A stretch of DNA of 64,000 bases from Vicingus sp036171675 (lineage in GTDB: Bacteria > Bacteroidota > Bacteroidia > Flavobacteriales_E > Vicingaceae), in assembly GCA_036171675.1 (NCBI GenBank), contig JAVHRO010000158.1, positions 1 to 64,000 of the forward strand, in the 5' to 3' direction. A program made the position numbers and the translations under genes. Under the pieces are notes generated by a model that ran no database searches, was not told where the DNA came from, and saw nothing but the letters and a program-made list of their open reading frames with translations. Shown one piece after another: positions 1 through 9,714 of the stretch; the first letter of the stretch is position 1; every line of letters begins with the position of its first letter.

Positions 1-23
1 CAAATTAAAATTTGTTGCATAAA

Positions 24-55
24 AAAAGAGGATGCCTTTTTGGACACCCTCTTTT
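24..55 (-). terminator. Rho-independent terminator of the subtilase gene
   Basis: Arms AAAAGAGG (24-31) and CCTCTTTT (48-55), extended inward by TGCC/GGACA with one bulge around a T-rich loop. Read leftward, the stem ends in a run of T (complement of 21-27). It lies about 25 bp past the stop codon at 79. Confidence 0.7.
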
Positions 56-78
56 CTTTTTAGTTCAAATGAATTATA

Positions 79-3000
79 TTACTCTTTAACAAATTTATAA
101 GGATTATTAATACCTTCAATTACCACAAAATACATTCCTTTAGATAATGAAGAAATATTTACTTTATGCGTTGAAGCAATAAGTTTATCCGTTAACACAA
201 CATTACCAATCATATCAACAACTTTAATTATGTGATTTAACAATTTAATATTAGAAGAAATTGTTAACACTTCATTAGCAGGATTAGGATAAATACTCAA
301 TGCTGAAGCAGAAACATTTTTAATGCCCACACTACAATTAACGGTAATAGTTGAGTCTAACTGAGTACTTGCGCCACAAGCATTTGAAGCCACAACAGAA
401 ATTGTACCCGAAGTACCTACAGTTACCGAAATGCTACTTGTGCTGCTTGTTCCTGTCCAATCGGCAGGAATGATCCAAGTGTAATTAACCCCAGAAATAC
501 TAGCCGTTGAATAAATTTCAGTATTACCATTACAAGGGTTCATATTACCAGTAATAAAGGTTGGAGTTGCTGGTGTAGCATCAACAACATTAACATAACC
601 AACAATTGTTTTAGTTGCAGGTACTGTGCCATCATTAACCGTTAATCTAACAGTGTAAGAACCAGCAGCAGCAAAAGTAACGGTTGGATTGGCAATGGTG
701 GTATCGTTTGCAACTCCACCTCCAAAATTCCAATTCCAAGTTGTTGGTGTACCACCCGTAGTTAAATCTGTAAAGTTTACAGGGGATCCAGCACATACAC
801 TTTGGTTACTTGCAGTAAAATCAGGAATTAAATTACTGGTTAAACTGTTCCATTTCCAAATACCATTTGTAGTTGCATCAGTATTAAACCATCCTGACCA
901 ACCCACGGATGGATTGATAAACTCACAATACGTATGTTGTTGTGTATCTATTATATTCCAAGTAGTTCCTCCGTCATTAGTATATGAAGAACCAACCGTT
1001 CCTGTTGCACCAGTTGTAAAGGCAATATCTGTACCTTCAATATAACATAAACCTGCAGTAAATACCGAGCCGGTAGTTGTTAATGGATTCCATGTTGCAC
1101 CTGCATCGGTAGTATTGTATACATTACCACCAGAGATTAACAATCCCGTAGTTGAATTTTTAAATGAGAAATTTGCATTTTGCATATCTGTTTCTGGGGT
1201 TTGGTAAACCGCCCAAGTGTTACCTTTATCAGTAGAATGATACAATCTACCTTTGTTGGTTCCAAACCAAACAACATTACCTACAACTTCAATATTTCTT
1301 GTATAGCCATATTCTCCACTCAATGGATTTGGCAGGTTAGCTGCAGGAACAGCAGTCCAGTTTGTACCTCCATTGTTTGTTACATACACTTCAAATTCGC
1401 CATTTATCGGGTCTCCTTGGCAGAAACCAGTATTAGCGTCCCAAAAATGAACAATATTGGTGAAAGACGAAGCGTTGGTGTAAGTAGCTGATGCTTGTCT
1501 TGACCAAGTAGAACCTCCATTAACGGTTTTCCATATTCCACCAGTTTGTCCTGCAGCATTTGGAAATGCAGCTAACCAAGCAGTTGTAGAGTCAATTGCA
1601 GAAATCATAGAAATACCTAAGCCGGTATTACCAACATTAATAGTTTGTGGAGTCCAAGTGGTTCCTCCATTAATTGTTTTGGTAAATTCTTGAATATTGG
1701 CAGCAGTACCAGAACCATCATATGCTAAAGCCCAAACCGTATTTGCGTCAACAATGTCGATATGATTAATACCTCTAGAAGCTGTAGCAAAACCAGATGC
1801 CTCAGGAATCCAGTTTCCATAAGGATCAAGACTAACATTTACATATTGAACTCTAGTTTTTGATTGTGTACTTTGAGCGTTGGTAACAGTTAATGTAACA
1901 TCGTATTGACCTATAGCTGCATAGGTAATTGCTGGTGGTGTTTGACCAGTAAAACTTGCAGGTGTTCCTCCAGGAAATGACCATTGCCATGTAGTTATTG
2001 CATTACCGCCATCACCTGATTGATCAATAAAATTAACGGTTTGTCCAACATAGATTGACGTAGGAGCTCCAGTAAATTGAGGAAGTGGATCGCCAGTTAA
2101 AGTAGCTGTTACACATTGTAAAGCAGCAAGAGCACTAATACGTGGTCCAATATTACCAGCAATTGAAACACCTGTAGTAATTAAACAGTTTTCAATTTGA
2201 GCTGGGGTTAATGTAGGATTTACACTTAACATTAAACCTACAAGACCAGCAGCAAATGGTGTTGCCATTGATGTTCCTGACATTTTTGCATAGGTGTTTC
2301 CTGAAGCAGAATATACGGTACTTTGCAAACCGCCATTTGTAAAACCTCCTGGTGATGCAATATCTACATAAGGAGTAGCTCCATTATAATTGGAAAAGCT
2401 CGATCTTGAATCATTTCCATCAACCGAGCCTACACAAATTACATTATTGTATCCTCCAGGATAATTTACGGTGGTATTTCCATCATTACCTGCTGCAGCT
2501 AAAAAAACCACATCTGGATAATTATTAATTAAATTTTGAAAAGCAGAACTTGATGTTGGTCCTCCAAACGACATGCTTACTACATTTGCACCGTTGGCAC
2601 AAGCCCACTGAACACCATCATACGAATAATAAACACTATTAGACGTTCCTGAATTTGGTGTTGCTTTAACGCCAATTAATTCAACATTACCACCTAAAGA
2701 AGCAATTCCAATTCCATTGTTGATATCAGCTGTAGCTAATCCTGCACAGTGTGTTCCATGTGACCAACCTTGATCAACAGTATAAACTGATGGAGGGGTT
2801 GCATCATTATCATTATCAGCTACATCTCTCTGTAAAAAAGTAGTTAAATCAGAATGACCACAATATACTGCATTATCAACAATAGCCACTTTTATGGCAT
2901 TACTTCCTAGGCTGATATTCCATGCTGCTTCAGAACCTACTAATGTATGATACCATTTTGTGGTTCCTGTATGTTGAGGGTCGTTTGGAATAAAACCTGT

Positions 3001-3375
3001 TTTATAAATAGGCTCCTTTTCGGCAAATACAACATCACTCATTTGACTTAAGTCTTTTATTAAGTTGTCGATTTCGGCATAATTGCTAAATTTAATTCGA
3101 TAAATTTTTTGCAATTCGGGTTTGTTGGTATAATAACTCGGACGTGATAATTCAGTAATTGAATAGTTTTTTAGTGATTTTTTTAATGCTGGGTAGTCAG
3201 ATAGTTTTTCAAATTTTACGACCTCTGTTTTACTTTCTCTTAACGTTTCAATGGTTTGAACGTTCTGTTTTAATTTAAATAGGATTGATCCGTCAAGAAA
3301 ATTAGGGCTGTAAGTTTGACAAAATGCCCAATTACTTAAAATTAATCCAACAATTAAGGTTAGTTTATTTTTCAT
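79..3375 (-). CDS. Secreted subtilisin-like serine protease with PKD domains, propeller-like repeats and T9SS type A sorting signal
   Basis: Predicted extracellular S8 peptidase. Numbered from the in-frame Met at 3402, the catalytic triad is Asp176 (VAIVDNAV), His215 (SHGTHCAG) and Ser378 (GTSMATP), with oxyanion Asn306 (AAAGNDG). A propeptide of about 110 residues precedes the protease. A PKD domain follows (about 445-525), then repeats of the GGxTW type resembling BNR/Ycf48 propeller blades (about 530-850), a second PKD domain and a C-terminal sorting domain beginning SIYPNPANE. The start at 3375 gives a standard signal peptide (MKNKLTLIVGLILSNWAFCQ); the Met nine codons upstream (3402) is possible. 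The protein is expected to cross the inner membrane by Sec and the outer membrane by T9SS, with the C-terminal domain removed or anchored. Substrate unknown. Single-gene unit with its own terminator. Confidence 0.9.
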   Translation of the reverse strand: MKNKLTLIVGLILSNWAFCQTYSPNFLDGSILFKLKQNVQTIETLRESKTEVVKFEKLSDYPALKKSLKNYSITELSRPSYYTNKPELQKIYRIKFSNYAEIDNLIKDLSQMSDVVFAEKEPIYKTGFIPNDPQHTGTTKWYHTLVGSEAAWNISLGSNAIKVAIVDNAVYCGHSDLTTFLQRDVADNDNDATPPSVYTVDQGWSHGTHCAGLATADINNGIGIASLGGNVELIGVKATPNSGTSNSVYYSYDGVQWACANGANVVSMSFGGPTSSSAFQNLINNYPDVVFLAAAGNDGNTTVNYPGGYNNVICVGSVDGNDSRSSFSNYNGATPYVDIASPGGFTNGGLQSTVYSASGNTYAKMSGTSMATPFAAGLVGLMLSVNPTLTPAQIENCLITTGVSIAGNIGPRISALAALQCVTATLTGDPLPQFTGAPTSIYVGQTVNFIDQSGDGGNAITTWQWSFPGGTPASFTGQTPPAITYAAIGQYDVTLTVTNAQSTQSKTRVQYVNVSLDPYGNWIPEASGFATASRGINHIDIVDANTVWALAYDGSGTAANIQEFTKTINGGTTWTPQTINVGNTGLGISMISAIDSTTAWLAAFPNAAGQTGGIWKTVNGGSTWSRQASATYTNASSFTNIVHFWDANTGFCQGDPINGEFEVYVTNNGGTNWTAVPAANLPNPLSGEYGYTRNIEVVGNVVWFGTNKGRLYHSTDKGNTWAVYQTPETDMQNANFSFKNSTTGLLISGGNVYNTTDAGATWNPLTTTGSVFTAGLCYIEGTDIAFTTGATGTVGSSYTNDGGTTWNIIDTQQHTYCEFINPSVGWSGWFNTDATTNGIWKWNSLTSNLIPDFTASNQSVCAGSPVNFTDLTTGGTPTTWNWNFGGGVANDTTIANPTVTFAAAGSYTVRLTVNDGTVPATKTIVGYVNVVDATPATPTFITGNMNPCNGNTEIYSTASISGVNYTWIIPADWTGTSSTSSISVTVGTSGTISVVASNACGASTQLDSTITVNCSVGIKNVSASALSIYPNPANEVLTISSNIKLLNHIIKVVDMIGNVVLTDKLIASTHKVNISSLSKGMYFVVIEGINNPYKFVKE

Positions 3376-3486
3376 ATTTTTTGGTTTATTATAAAAATTC
3401 ATCGCAATTTATGATTTTTTTTATAAAGTAATTTTATCAAAAATAGGTATAGTTATATTTTTAAAAAAAAACTACAAAAAGTTAAA

Positions 3487-4677
3487 TTAGTGAAGCACAT
3501 AAACATAACCTATACTCCCTTCGGTAAAGTCAGCTTGCCCGAAATTTGCATTAATATGAGTACCTATAAAAAAATTATGTTTCGGGTTAATTAACGTATT
3601 TAATAGGTAATAATTAAGACCAAGTCGAGCATTAAACCATCTCTTTAATTGGTACATAACGCCATCGTCATGTTCAAAGTTATCATTGAAGTAGGAATAA
3701 AAGGGTTTATATAAATTCAAACCTCCTTCCACATCGATTGCAACATGATTAAACAAAAATTCAGTTCCAACAAAGAAATAAATATTAGAAGCATTTAAAT
3801 TGACATTATCCTTAAACTCATCTAACTTGTGATGCTCAATGTAATCATAATACTGTTGATAATAGCGGTAAGAAAACCCTGCTTTCCATTTCACATGAAT
3901 ATTCACTAAAATACCGAACGAAAAGGAATTCGTTGAAACCAATTTTTTTTCACCTCCAACAGGAAATGATGTTGCACCCAATTCGTGGAATCCTAACCCA
4001 TCGCGATATTGAATACAATAATTAATATTTTTTTCGCTGTTCATACTTTGTAATTGATGAATAGTAGATTTATTTTTTGAATAGAATTGGCTTGAAATAC
4101 CAAACAGGGCGGAATTCAATCCAAAGTTTGGGATTTGAGTATGCCCATTTGAGTTATGTGAATATCCTCCAAAAACTTTTAAATCCAGCTTGTTTCTTTG
4201 GTAAATAGTTTTATAAAGCATGGCTTGAAATCCCCAAGTAAATGATGAACCAATGGCTACATTGACGTCATTTGTAATACTATCAAAATGAGTGGTAAAA
4301 TAGGACACCCCGATGTCTAATTTTATAAACCACGGCGTTGGTTTGTCGGTAAGTTTAAACCTAACAAAAGGCAACACACTAAATTGATTACCATAAATCG
4401 CATTATTACCCATATTGCTCGCAAAAAATGAAACTCCAGTTTCAGGGAAGCGATAATATTTACCCCAACCCGAGGAATCTGATGAAGCTTTTCCGATACT
4501 TAAAGTTAGGGCTTGCTGTACCGAAGAACTTGGAAAGTTTTTTGAGTAATTAGGCACAATTTTTCCAGCTGCATACTCTGTTTCAAAGAAATAGGTAGTA
4601 GTTTGTTGAGCAATAATGCTTAGATGGATGCTTAAGCATGTAATAAAAATGAAAAATATTTTAAGGATAACATTCAT
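3487..4677 (-). CDS. Acyloxyacyl hydrolase family protein (PagL-like lipid A 3-O-deacylase)
   Basis: Outer-membrane beta-barrel with the PagL-type signature HNSNGHTQIPNFGLN: His174, Ser176 and Asn177 counted from the start chosen here, where PagL has its catalytic His and Ser. The family removes an ester-linked acyl chain from lipid A. The PagL catalytic Glu is not obvious; Asn occupies the PNxGxN position, which I recall as usual in Bacteroidota members. The start at 4677 gives a signal peptide (MNVILKIFFIFITCLSIHLS, then IIAQQ). A reading frame opens 24 codons further upstream, but that stretch runs through the secA terminator, so it is rejected. At about 396 residues it is longer than classical PagL (about 170), so the enzymatic assignment is tentative. 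Confidence 0.7.
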   Translation of the reverse strand: MNVILKIFFIFITCLSIHLSIIAQQTTTYFFETEYAAGKIVPNYSKNFPSSSVQQALTLSIGKASSDSSGWGKYYRFPETGVSFFASNMGNNAIYGNQFSVLPFVRFKLTDKPTPWFIKLDIGVSYFTTHFDSITNDVNVAIGSSFTWGFQAMLYKTIYQRNKLDLKVFGGYSHNSNGHTQIPNFGLNSALFGISSQFYSKNKSTIHQLQSMNSEKNINYCIQYRDGLGFHELGATSFPVGGEKKLVSTNSFSFGILVNIHVKWKAGFSYRYYQQYYDYIEHHKLDEFKDNVNLNASNIYFFVGTEFLFNHVAIDVEGGLNLYKPFYSYFNDNFEHDDGVMYQLKRWFNARLGLNYYLLNTLINPKHNFFIGTHINANFGQADFTEGSIGYVYVLH

Positions 4678-4701
4678 TTGGAATAGGTAATAAATATACA
4701 A

Positions 4702-4740
4702 AAAAAAATCAGGCTCAATTTTCATTAGCCTGATTTTTTT
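4702..4740. terminator. Terminator downstream of secA
   Basis: Perfect 14-bp inverted repeat, AAAAAAATCAGGCT (4702-4715) and AGCCTGATTTTTTT (4727-4740), with an 11-nt loop. A/T runs on both sides make it usable in either direction. It follows secA and precedes the downstream gene, and it decides that gene's start. Confidence 0.85.
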
Positions 4741-4757
4741 GAATAACAAGAATGCGT

Positions 4758-7700
4758 TTATTTACCGTGACATTGTTTATATTTTTTACCACTTCCACAA
4801 GGACATAAATCGTTTCTTCCTACTTTCTTTTCCACTCTAATTGGTTGTGCTTTAGGCTGCGATGGTTCTCCAGCAACCAAATCAGACGATGAAGAGGTGT
4901 ATTCTGGTTTACTCAATTTTAAATTACTCAAATCGTTTTTTAAAGGTGTAGGCGCTTGTTTGGTAGCTATTTCAGCTTGTCCCTCTTTTTGTTGAGGAAG
5001 GCTACCTTTCATTAAAAACCGTGCTACTTCTTTATTAATTTTTAATAACATTAAATTAAACAACTTAAATGCTTCAAATTTATAAATCAATAACGGATCT
5101 TTTTGTTCGTAAACCGCTCCTTGAACGGATTGTTTTAGTTCATCCATTTCTCTTAAATGCTCTTTCCAATCTTCATCAATCATGGCAAGAATCACATTTT
5201 TTTCTATCGATTTTATAAACTCTTTACATTCTGATTTATAAGTTTTTTCAAGAGGAGTAGAGATATTAATTACTTTAAATCCATCCGTAATTGGAATCAA
5301 AATATTTTCGTATTGTGCTCCCTGGTTTTCGTACACATCTTTAATAACAGGGAAAGCCATTTGGGCTATTAATTCCGATTTTAAATAATAATGTTGTAAG
5401 GCTAAATGATGAAACTCTTCGATAAGCTCCTGTGCATTTCCTTCAATAAATTCCTTTTCTGTGTATGGTGATTGAATAGAAAGAAGGCGAATTAATTCTA
5501 ATTTAAATAAATCGTAATCTCCAATTTCTTGATGTTCATTTACCAAAGCTTCACATACATCATAAATCATGTTGGATATTTCAACCCCTAGACGCTCTCC
5601 AAAGAGTGCATTTCTACGTTTCGAATAAACCACTTCACGTTGTGAGTTCATGATATCATCGTACTCCAATAAACGTTTTCTAATCCCAAAATTGTTTTCT
5701 TCAACTTTTTTCTGAGCTCTTTCAATGGATTTGGTAACCATTGAATGTTGTATAACCTCACCGTCTTCAAGCCCCATTCTATCCATTAAACGAATAATTC
5801 TTTCAGAATTAAACAGTCTCATTAAATCGTCTTCCAATGAAACAAAAAATTGAGATGAACCTGGGTCACCTTGTCTACCTGCACGACCTCTCAACTGACG
5901 GTCAACACGTCGAGAATCGTGACGCTCTGTACCAACAATTGCTAAACCACCAGCCTCTTTTACTCCTTCACCCAATTTAATATCGGTACCTCTACCAGCC
6001 ATATTAGTAGCTATGGTTACAGCACCTGCTTTTCCAGCTCCAGCAACAATTTCTGCCTCACGTTGGTGTAATTTAGCATTCAACACATTATGATTAATTC
6101 CTTTCATTTTTAGCATTCTGCTTAATAATTCAGAAATTTCAACCGATGTTGTACCAACCAAAACTGGTCTTTTTTGATTTACCAATGAAACGATTTCATC
6201 AATTACTGCCGTGTATTTCTCTCGCTTGGTTTTATAAACCAAATCCTCTCTATCATCTCTCGTAATTTTTCTGTTAGTTGGAATAATAACAACATCCAAT
6301 TTATAAATATCCCAAAGTTCTTGTGATTCAGTTTCAGCTGTTCCAGTCATACCAGCTAACTTGTGATACATTCTAAAATAATTCTGCAAGGTAACTGTTG
6401 CATAAGTTTGAGTTGCAGCTTCAACTTTAACATTTTCTTTTGCCTCAATAGCCTGATGTAATCCATCAGAGTACCTTCTACCCTCCATAATTCGTCCGGT
6501 CTGTTCATCAACAATTTTAACTTTATTATCAATAACCACGTATTCTACATCAATTTCAAACATGGCGTAGGCTTTCAACAACTGATTAATGGTGTGAATA
6601 CGCTCCGCTTTAATGGAATAATCTTGAATTATTCTATCTTTCAATATCAACTTGTCATTCTCGGAAGCAGTTGATTTTTCAATGTCAGCTACTTCAGAAC
6701 CAATATCAGGAAGAACAAAGAATTTTGGGTCATCACCAGATCCTGTAATTAAATCAACCCCTTTTTCTGAAAGTTCAACCGAGTTTGATTTTTCATCGAC
6801 TACAAAGAAAAGTTCAGCGTCTGCTTTAGGCATTTCTTTGTTTTGATCTTGCATGTGATAGTTTTCGGTTTTTTGCAAAATGGCTTTTATACCATGTTCA
6901 CTTAAAAACTTAATTAGAGCCGTATTTTTGGGCAAACCACGGTGTGCTCTTAACAATGCTAAGCCTCCTTTTTCTTGGTCTTCTTTGCTAATTTTTTCAC
7001 CATTAATAAGTGGCGTTAACAAACGTTTTGCATCACTTAATGCTTCTGTTACAAATTTTCGTTGTGCAGCAACTAATTTTTCTACCCTTGGTTTTAATTC
7101 ATGGAATTCATGTTTATCGCCTTTTGGAGTTGGTCCAGAAATAATTAAAGGTGTTCTCGCATCATCAATTAATACCGAATCTACCTCATCGACAATAGCA
7201 TAATGATGTTTTCGCTGAACTAAATCTTCAGGAAAACGAGCCATATTATCTCTTAAATAATCGAATCCAAATTCGTTATTGGTTCCATAAGTAATGTCGG
7301 CTAAATATGCTTTTCTTCGTTCTGGCGAGTTGGGCTGATGTTTATCTATACAATCAACCGTTAATCCATGGAATTCAAAAATTGGTGACATCCACTCGGA
7401 GTCTCTTTTCGCCAAATAGTCATTCACAGTAACTAGATGAACTCCTTTTCCAGCAAGAGCATTTAAATAAACAGGAAGTGTTGCAACAAGTGTTTTACCC
7501 TCACCAGTAGCCATTTCAGCAATTTTTCCCTGATGTAATACACTACCTCCAATTAATTGAACATCATAATGAACCATTTCCCAAGTAACTTCATTTCCAG
7601 CTGCTAGCCAAGTGTTATAGTAAGTTGCCTTATCACCAGTTATTTTTACGTGGTCGTGTTTTGCTGCAATATCTCTGTCCAACTGATTTGCGGTCACTTC

Positions 7701-8102
7701 CATTGATTTATTTTCTGCAAATCTTCTTGAAGTTTCTTTGATAACTGCAAAAGCTTCAGGTTGAATTTCATTCAAAATCTCTTCAATCTTCTCTAATATT
7801 TCCTTTTCAATTACGTCAATTTGGTTATAAATATTCTCTTTATCAACTATGGAAAGTTGGGTATCGTTTTCAATACTATTTTTTAATCCTACAATTTTAT
7901 TCTCTAATTCTTCTGTTCTTGAAGCAATTTTTGCTTTAAATTCAACTGATTTTGCCCTTAACTCATCGTTAGAAATTGTTTTTAACGTATTATATAATTG
8001 ATTAGTCTTTTCAACTATTGGAGTTAGCTCCTTTAAATCTCTGTCGGTTTTACTTCCTAAAAATGCCTTAAGTATTTGGTTTAATAATCCTGCTCCTGCC
8101 AT
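4758..8102 (-). CDS. secA: Preprotein translocase ATPase SecA
   Basis: Motor ATPase of the Sec pathway; it pushes unfolded preproteins through SecYEG. Visible are Walker A MATGEGKT (197-204), the DEVD box in IVDEVDSVLIDDART (about 310), helicase motifs such as TNMAGRGTDI and QLRGRAGRQGD, and a C-terminal SEC-C zinc motif CPCGSGKKYKQCH that binds SecB or phospholipid in other bacteria. At 1114 residues it is about 200 longer than E. coli SecA. One insertion is a charged, probably coiled-coil segment at about 60-115; another lies in the preprotein cross-linking region. Both are usual for Bacteroidota. It supplies the first export step for the many Sec-dependent T9SS cargoes in this window. A TACATTTG box lies about 80 bp upstream of the start. 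Confidence 0.98.
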   Translation of the reverse strand: MAGAGLLNQILKAFLGSKTDRDLKELTPIVEKTNQLYNTLKTISNDELRAKSVEFKAKIASRTEELENKIVGLKNSIENDTQLSIVDKENIYNQIDVIEKEILEKIEEILNEIQPEAFAVIKETSRRFAENKSMEVTANQLDRDIAAKHDHVKITGDKATYYNTWLAAGNEVTWEMVHYDVQLIGGSVLHQGKIAEMATGEGKTLVATLPVYLNALAGKGVHLVTVNDYLAKRDSEWMSPIFEFHGLTVDCIDKHQPNSPERRKAYLADITYGTNNEFGFDYLRDNMARFPEDLVQRKHHYAIVDEVDSVLIDDARTPLIISGPTPKGDKHEFHELKPRVEKLVAAQRKFVTEALSDAKRLLTPLINGEKISKEDQEKGGLALLRAHRGLPKNTALIKFLSEHGIKAILQKTENYHMQDQNKEMPKADAELFFVVDEKSNSVELSEKGVDLITGSGDDPKFFVLPDIGSEVADIEKSTASENDKLILKDRIIQDYSIKAERIHTINQLLKAYAMFEIDVEYVVIDNKVKIVDEQTGRIMEGRRYSDGLHQAIEAKENVKVEAATQTYATVTLQNYFRMYHKLAGMTGTAETESQELWDIYKLDVVIIPTNRKITRDDREDLVYKTKREKYTAVIDEIVSLVNQKRPVLVGTTSVEISELLSRMLKMKGINHNVLNAKLHQREAEIVAGAGKAGAVTIATNMAGRGTDIKLGEGVKEAGGLAIVGTERHDSRRVDRQLRGRAGRQGDPGSSQFFVSLEDDLMRLFNSERIIRLMDRMGLEDGEVIQHSMVTKSIERAQKKVEENNFGIRKRLLEYDDIMNSQREVVYSKRRNALFGERLGVEISNMIYDVCEALVNEHQEIGDYDLFKLELIRLLSIQSPYTEKEFIEGNAQELIEEFHHLALQHYYLKSELIAQMAFPVIKDVYENQGAQYENILIPITDGFKVINISTPLEKTYKSECKEFIKSIEKNVILAMIDEDWKEHLREMDELKQSVQGAVYEQKDPLLIYKFEAFKLFNLMLLKINKEVARFLMKGSLPQQKEGQAEIATKQAPTPLKNDLSNLKLSKPEYTSSSSDLVAGEPSQPKAQPIRVEKKVGRNDLCPCGSGKKYKQCHGK

Positions 8103-8183
8103 TGTAAAATTTATTTTGTTTTATTATCTAGTCAAATATGCCTCCAATATTAAATATATGACACATTGACTTCTTGTAACCGA

Positions 8184-8191
8184 CAAATGTA
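8184..8191 (-). promoter_or_regulatory. Putative -7 box of the secA promoter (TACATTTG)
   Basis: Reverse complement of CAAATGTA; matches the Bacteroidota TAnnTTTG consensus. No clear -33 TTTG at the expected distance, so support is partial. It would give a leader of about 77 nt. Confidence 0.35.
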
Positions 8192-8275
8192 GTTATTTAT
8201 AAAAGATGATGATTGATATCGAAAAAAAAGTATCCAGATTTTAGCAATTTAGAAAGGAATTCTGTTTATTTGTAA

Positions 8276-8293
8276 TTATGTTTTATAACATAT
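8276..8293. promoter_or_regulatory. Operator-like palindrome upstream of ctaB
   Basis: TTATGTTTTATAACATAT, 16 of 18 bases identical to the perfect palindrome upstream of coxB (47523-47540). Half-sites ATGTT-N4-AACAT have the 5-4-5 geometry of Crp/Fnr sites. The site ends 4 nt before the ctaB start codon. Confidence 0.45.
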
Positions 8294-8297
8294 TTAA

Positions 8298-9188
8298 ATG
8301 GAGGTTACTAGAATATATAATATTATACCCTTAAGTACTATTGAAAAACTAACATGTTACCTAACCTTATTTAAGGTTAAAATTACTGTTTTTGTGGTTA
8401 TTTCATCTATTTTTGGTTACTTTATAGGCGCTGAATCAATTTCATTTTCGAGTGTAATTTGGTTAACCATTGGAGGGTTTTTCATTGCTGGATCAGCAAA
8501 TGCATTTAATCAAATAATTGAACGAAATTATGATGCCTTAATGAATCGAACCAAAAACAGGCCACTTCCACAACAAAAATTATTGGTTTCAGAAACTTTA
8601 GTTATTTCTTTTATTTTAGGGATTGTAGGGGTGTTGATTTTAGGTATAATGCTCAATACACTTTGTGGTGTTTTGGGTTTATTAGCCATTTTTATGTATG
8701 CTGCAGTTTATACTCCTTTAAAACGAGTTTCTACTTTCGGAGTTTTTGTTGGAGCTTTTCCAGGTGCTTTTCCACCAATGTTGGGATATGTTGCTGCTAC
8801 AAGTAGTTTTGGAATGGAAGCGGGTATATTATTTTTTATACAATTTGTTTGGCAATTCCCTCATTTTTGGGCTATTGCATGGCGCTTACATGATGACTAC
8901 AACAAGGCAGGTTTTAAAATGTTGCCTTTTAACAAAAAGGACAAAACAAGTGCACTTATTATTTTATTAAGCTCAATAACATTGTTTTTATCAAGTTTCT
9001 TACCTGAATATTTCGGTTTAACGGGTCGTTTTGCAACTATTGGCTTGTTTGTCTTATCATTTCTAATGGTAGTTCCTAGTTTTAAATTAGTAAAAACTCA
9101 AGATGATAAGTATGCGTTAAGAATAATGTTATTATCTTATTTATATTTAATCTCTTCTCTTTTCTTAATTTTGGTGGATAAGATTTAA
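8298..9188 (+). CDS. ctaB: Protoheme IX farnesyltransferase (heme o synthase)
   Basis: UbiA-family integral membrane prenyltransferase that adds farnesyl to heme b, giving heme o, the precursor of heme a for the oxidase encoded about 36 kb away. The first Asp-rich motif is N71QIIERNYD79 followed by NRTKNRP (83-89); the second site is in DDYNKAGFKMLP. About nine hydrophobic segments. Length 296 is normal. The start is fixed by the family N-terminus (LTLFKVKIT follows at about residue 22); no other Met is available. The DUF420 gene follows 7 bp downstream, so the two probably form one operon. The palindrome directly before the start codon is shared with coxB and suggests common regulation. Confidence 0.95.
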   Translation: MEVTRIYNIIPLSTIEKLTCYLTLFKVKITVFVVISSIFGYFIGAESISFSSVIWLTIGGFFIAGSANAFNQIIERNYDALMNRTKNRPLPQQKLLVSETLVISFILGIVGVLILGIMLNTLCGVLGLLAIFMYAAVYTPLKRVSTFGVFVGAFPGAFPPMLGYVAATSSFGMEAGILFFIQFVWQFPHFWAIAWRLHDDYNKAGFKMLPFNKKDKTSALIILLSSITLFLSSFLPEYFGLTGRFATIGLFVLSFLMVVPSFKLVKTQDDKYALRIMLLSYLYLISSLFLILVDKI

Positions 9189-9195
9189 TCATTCC

Positions 9196-9714
9196 ATGAA
9201 ACCTTCAAAGTATACATCACTTATTATTTTTTTCTCTGTTGTAATTCCAATTGCAGTAGCAATTTTATACTTCTTACCTAAAACAAACACGCCATTATTT
9301 TCATTTTTACCTTTATTAAATGCTATTATCAATGGGGTCACATTTATTATTTTAATTGCTGCCTTAATTGCCATAAAAAATAAAAATATTGTGCTGCATA
9401 AATCCCTCATGTGGACGGCTTTAAGCTTTTCAGTGTTATTCCTTCTGTCTTATGTGTTGTACCATGCCACCACCCCATCAACCTCTTATGGTGGTGAAGG
9501 TGTTTTGAAATACGTGTATTTTTTCATATTAATCACACATATTTTATTGTCGGCGATTATTATACCGTTAGTCTTAATTACTTTTTCTAGAGCCTTAGCC
9601 GAAAAATTTGATTTGCATAAAAAAATTGCACGAATTACTTTACCAATTTGGCTGTATGTTTCTCTTACAGGCGTATTGGTATATTTATTAATTTCACCTT
9701 TTTATCAAGGCTGA
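9196..9714 (+). CDS. DUF420 family membrane protein
   Basis: 172-residue protein with about five hydrophobic helices and conserved His residues (VLYHATTP about 97-104, THILLSA, LHKKIAR). It resembles the DUF420/YozB family, which recurs next to heme-copper oxidase assembly genes; its precise role is not established. It starts 7 bp after ctaB, which fits a function in heme or copper delivery to the oxidase. The 3' end overlaps the convergent downstream gene by 10 bp, with no terminator between them. Confidence 0.85.
   Translation: MKPSKYTSLIIFFSVVIPIAVAILYFLPKTNTPLFSFLPLLNAIINGVTFIILIAALIAIKNKNIVLHKSLMWTALSFSVLFLLSYVLYHATTPSTSYGGEGVLKYVYFFILITHILLSAIIIPLVLITFSRALAEKFDLHKKIARITLPIWLYVSLTGVLVYLLISPFYQG

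Noticed and set aside
689..1491. Open frames on the plus strand opposite the subtilase gene
   Set aside because: Antisense shadows; no domain, and the minus strand encodes a complete protease with catalytic triad.
9189..9410. Minus-strand frame opposite the DUF420 gene
   Set aside because: Shadow of a conserved membrane protein on the plus strand.
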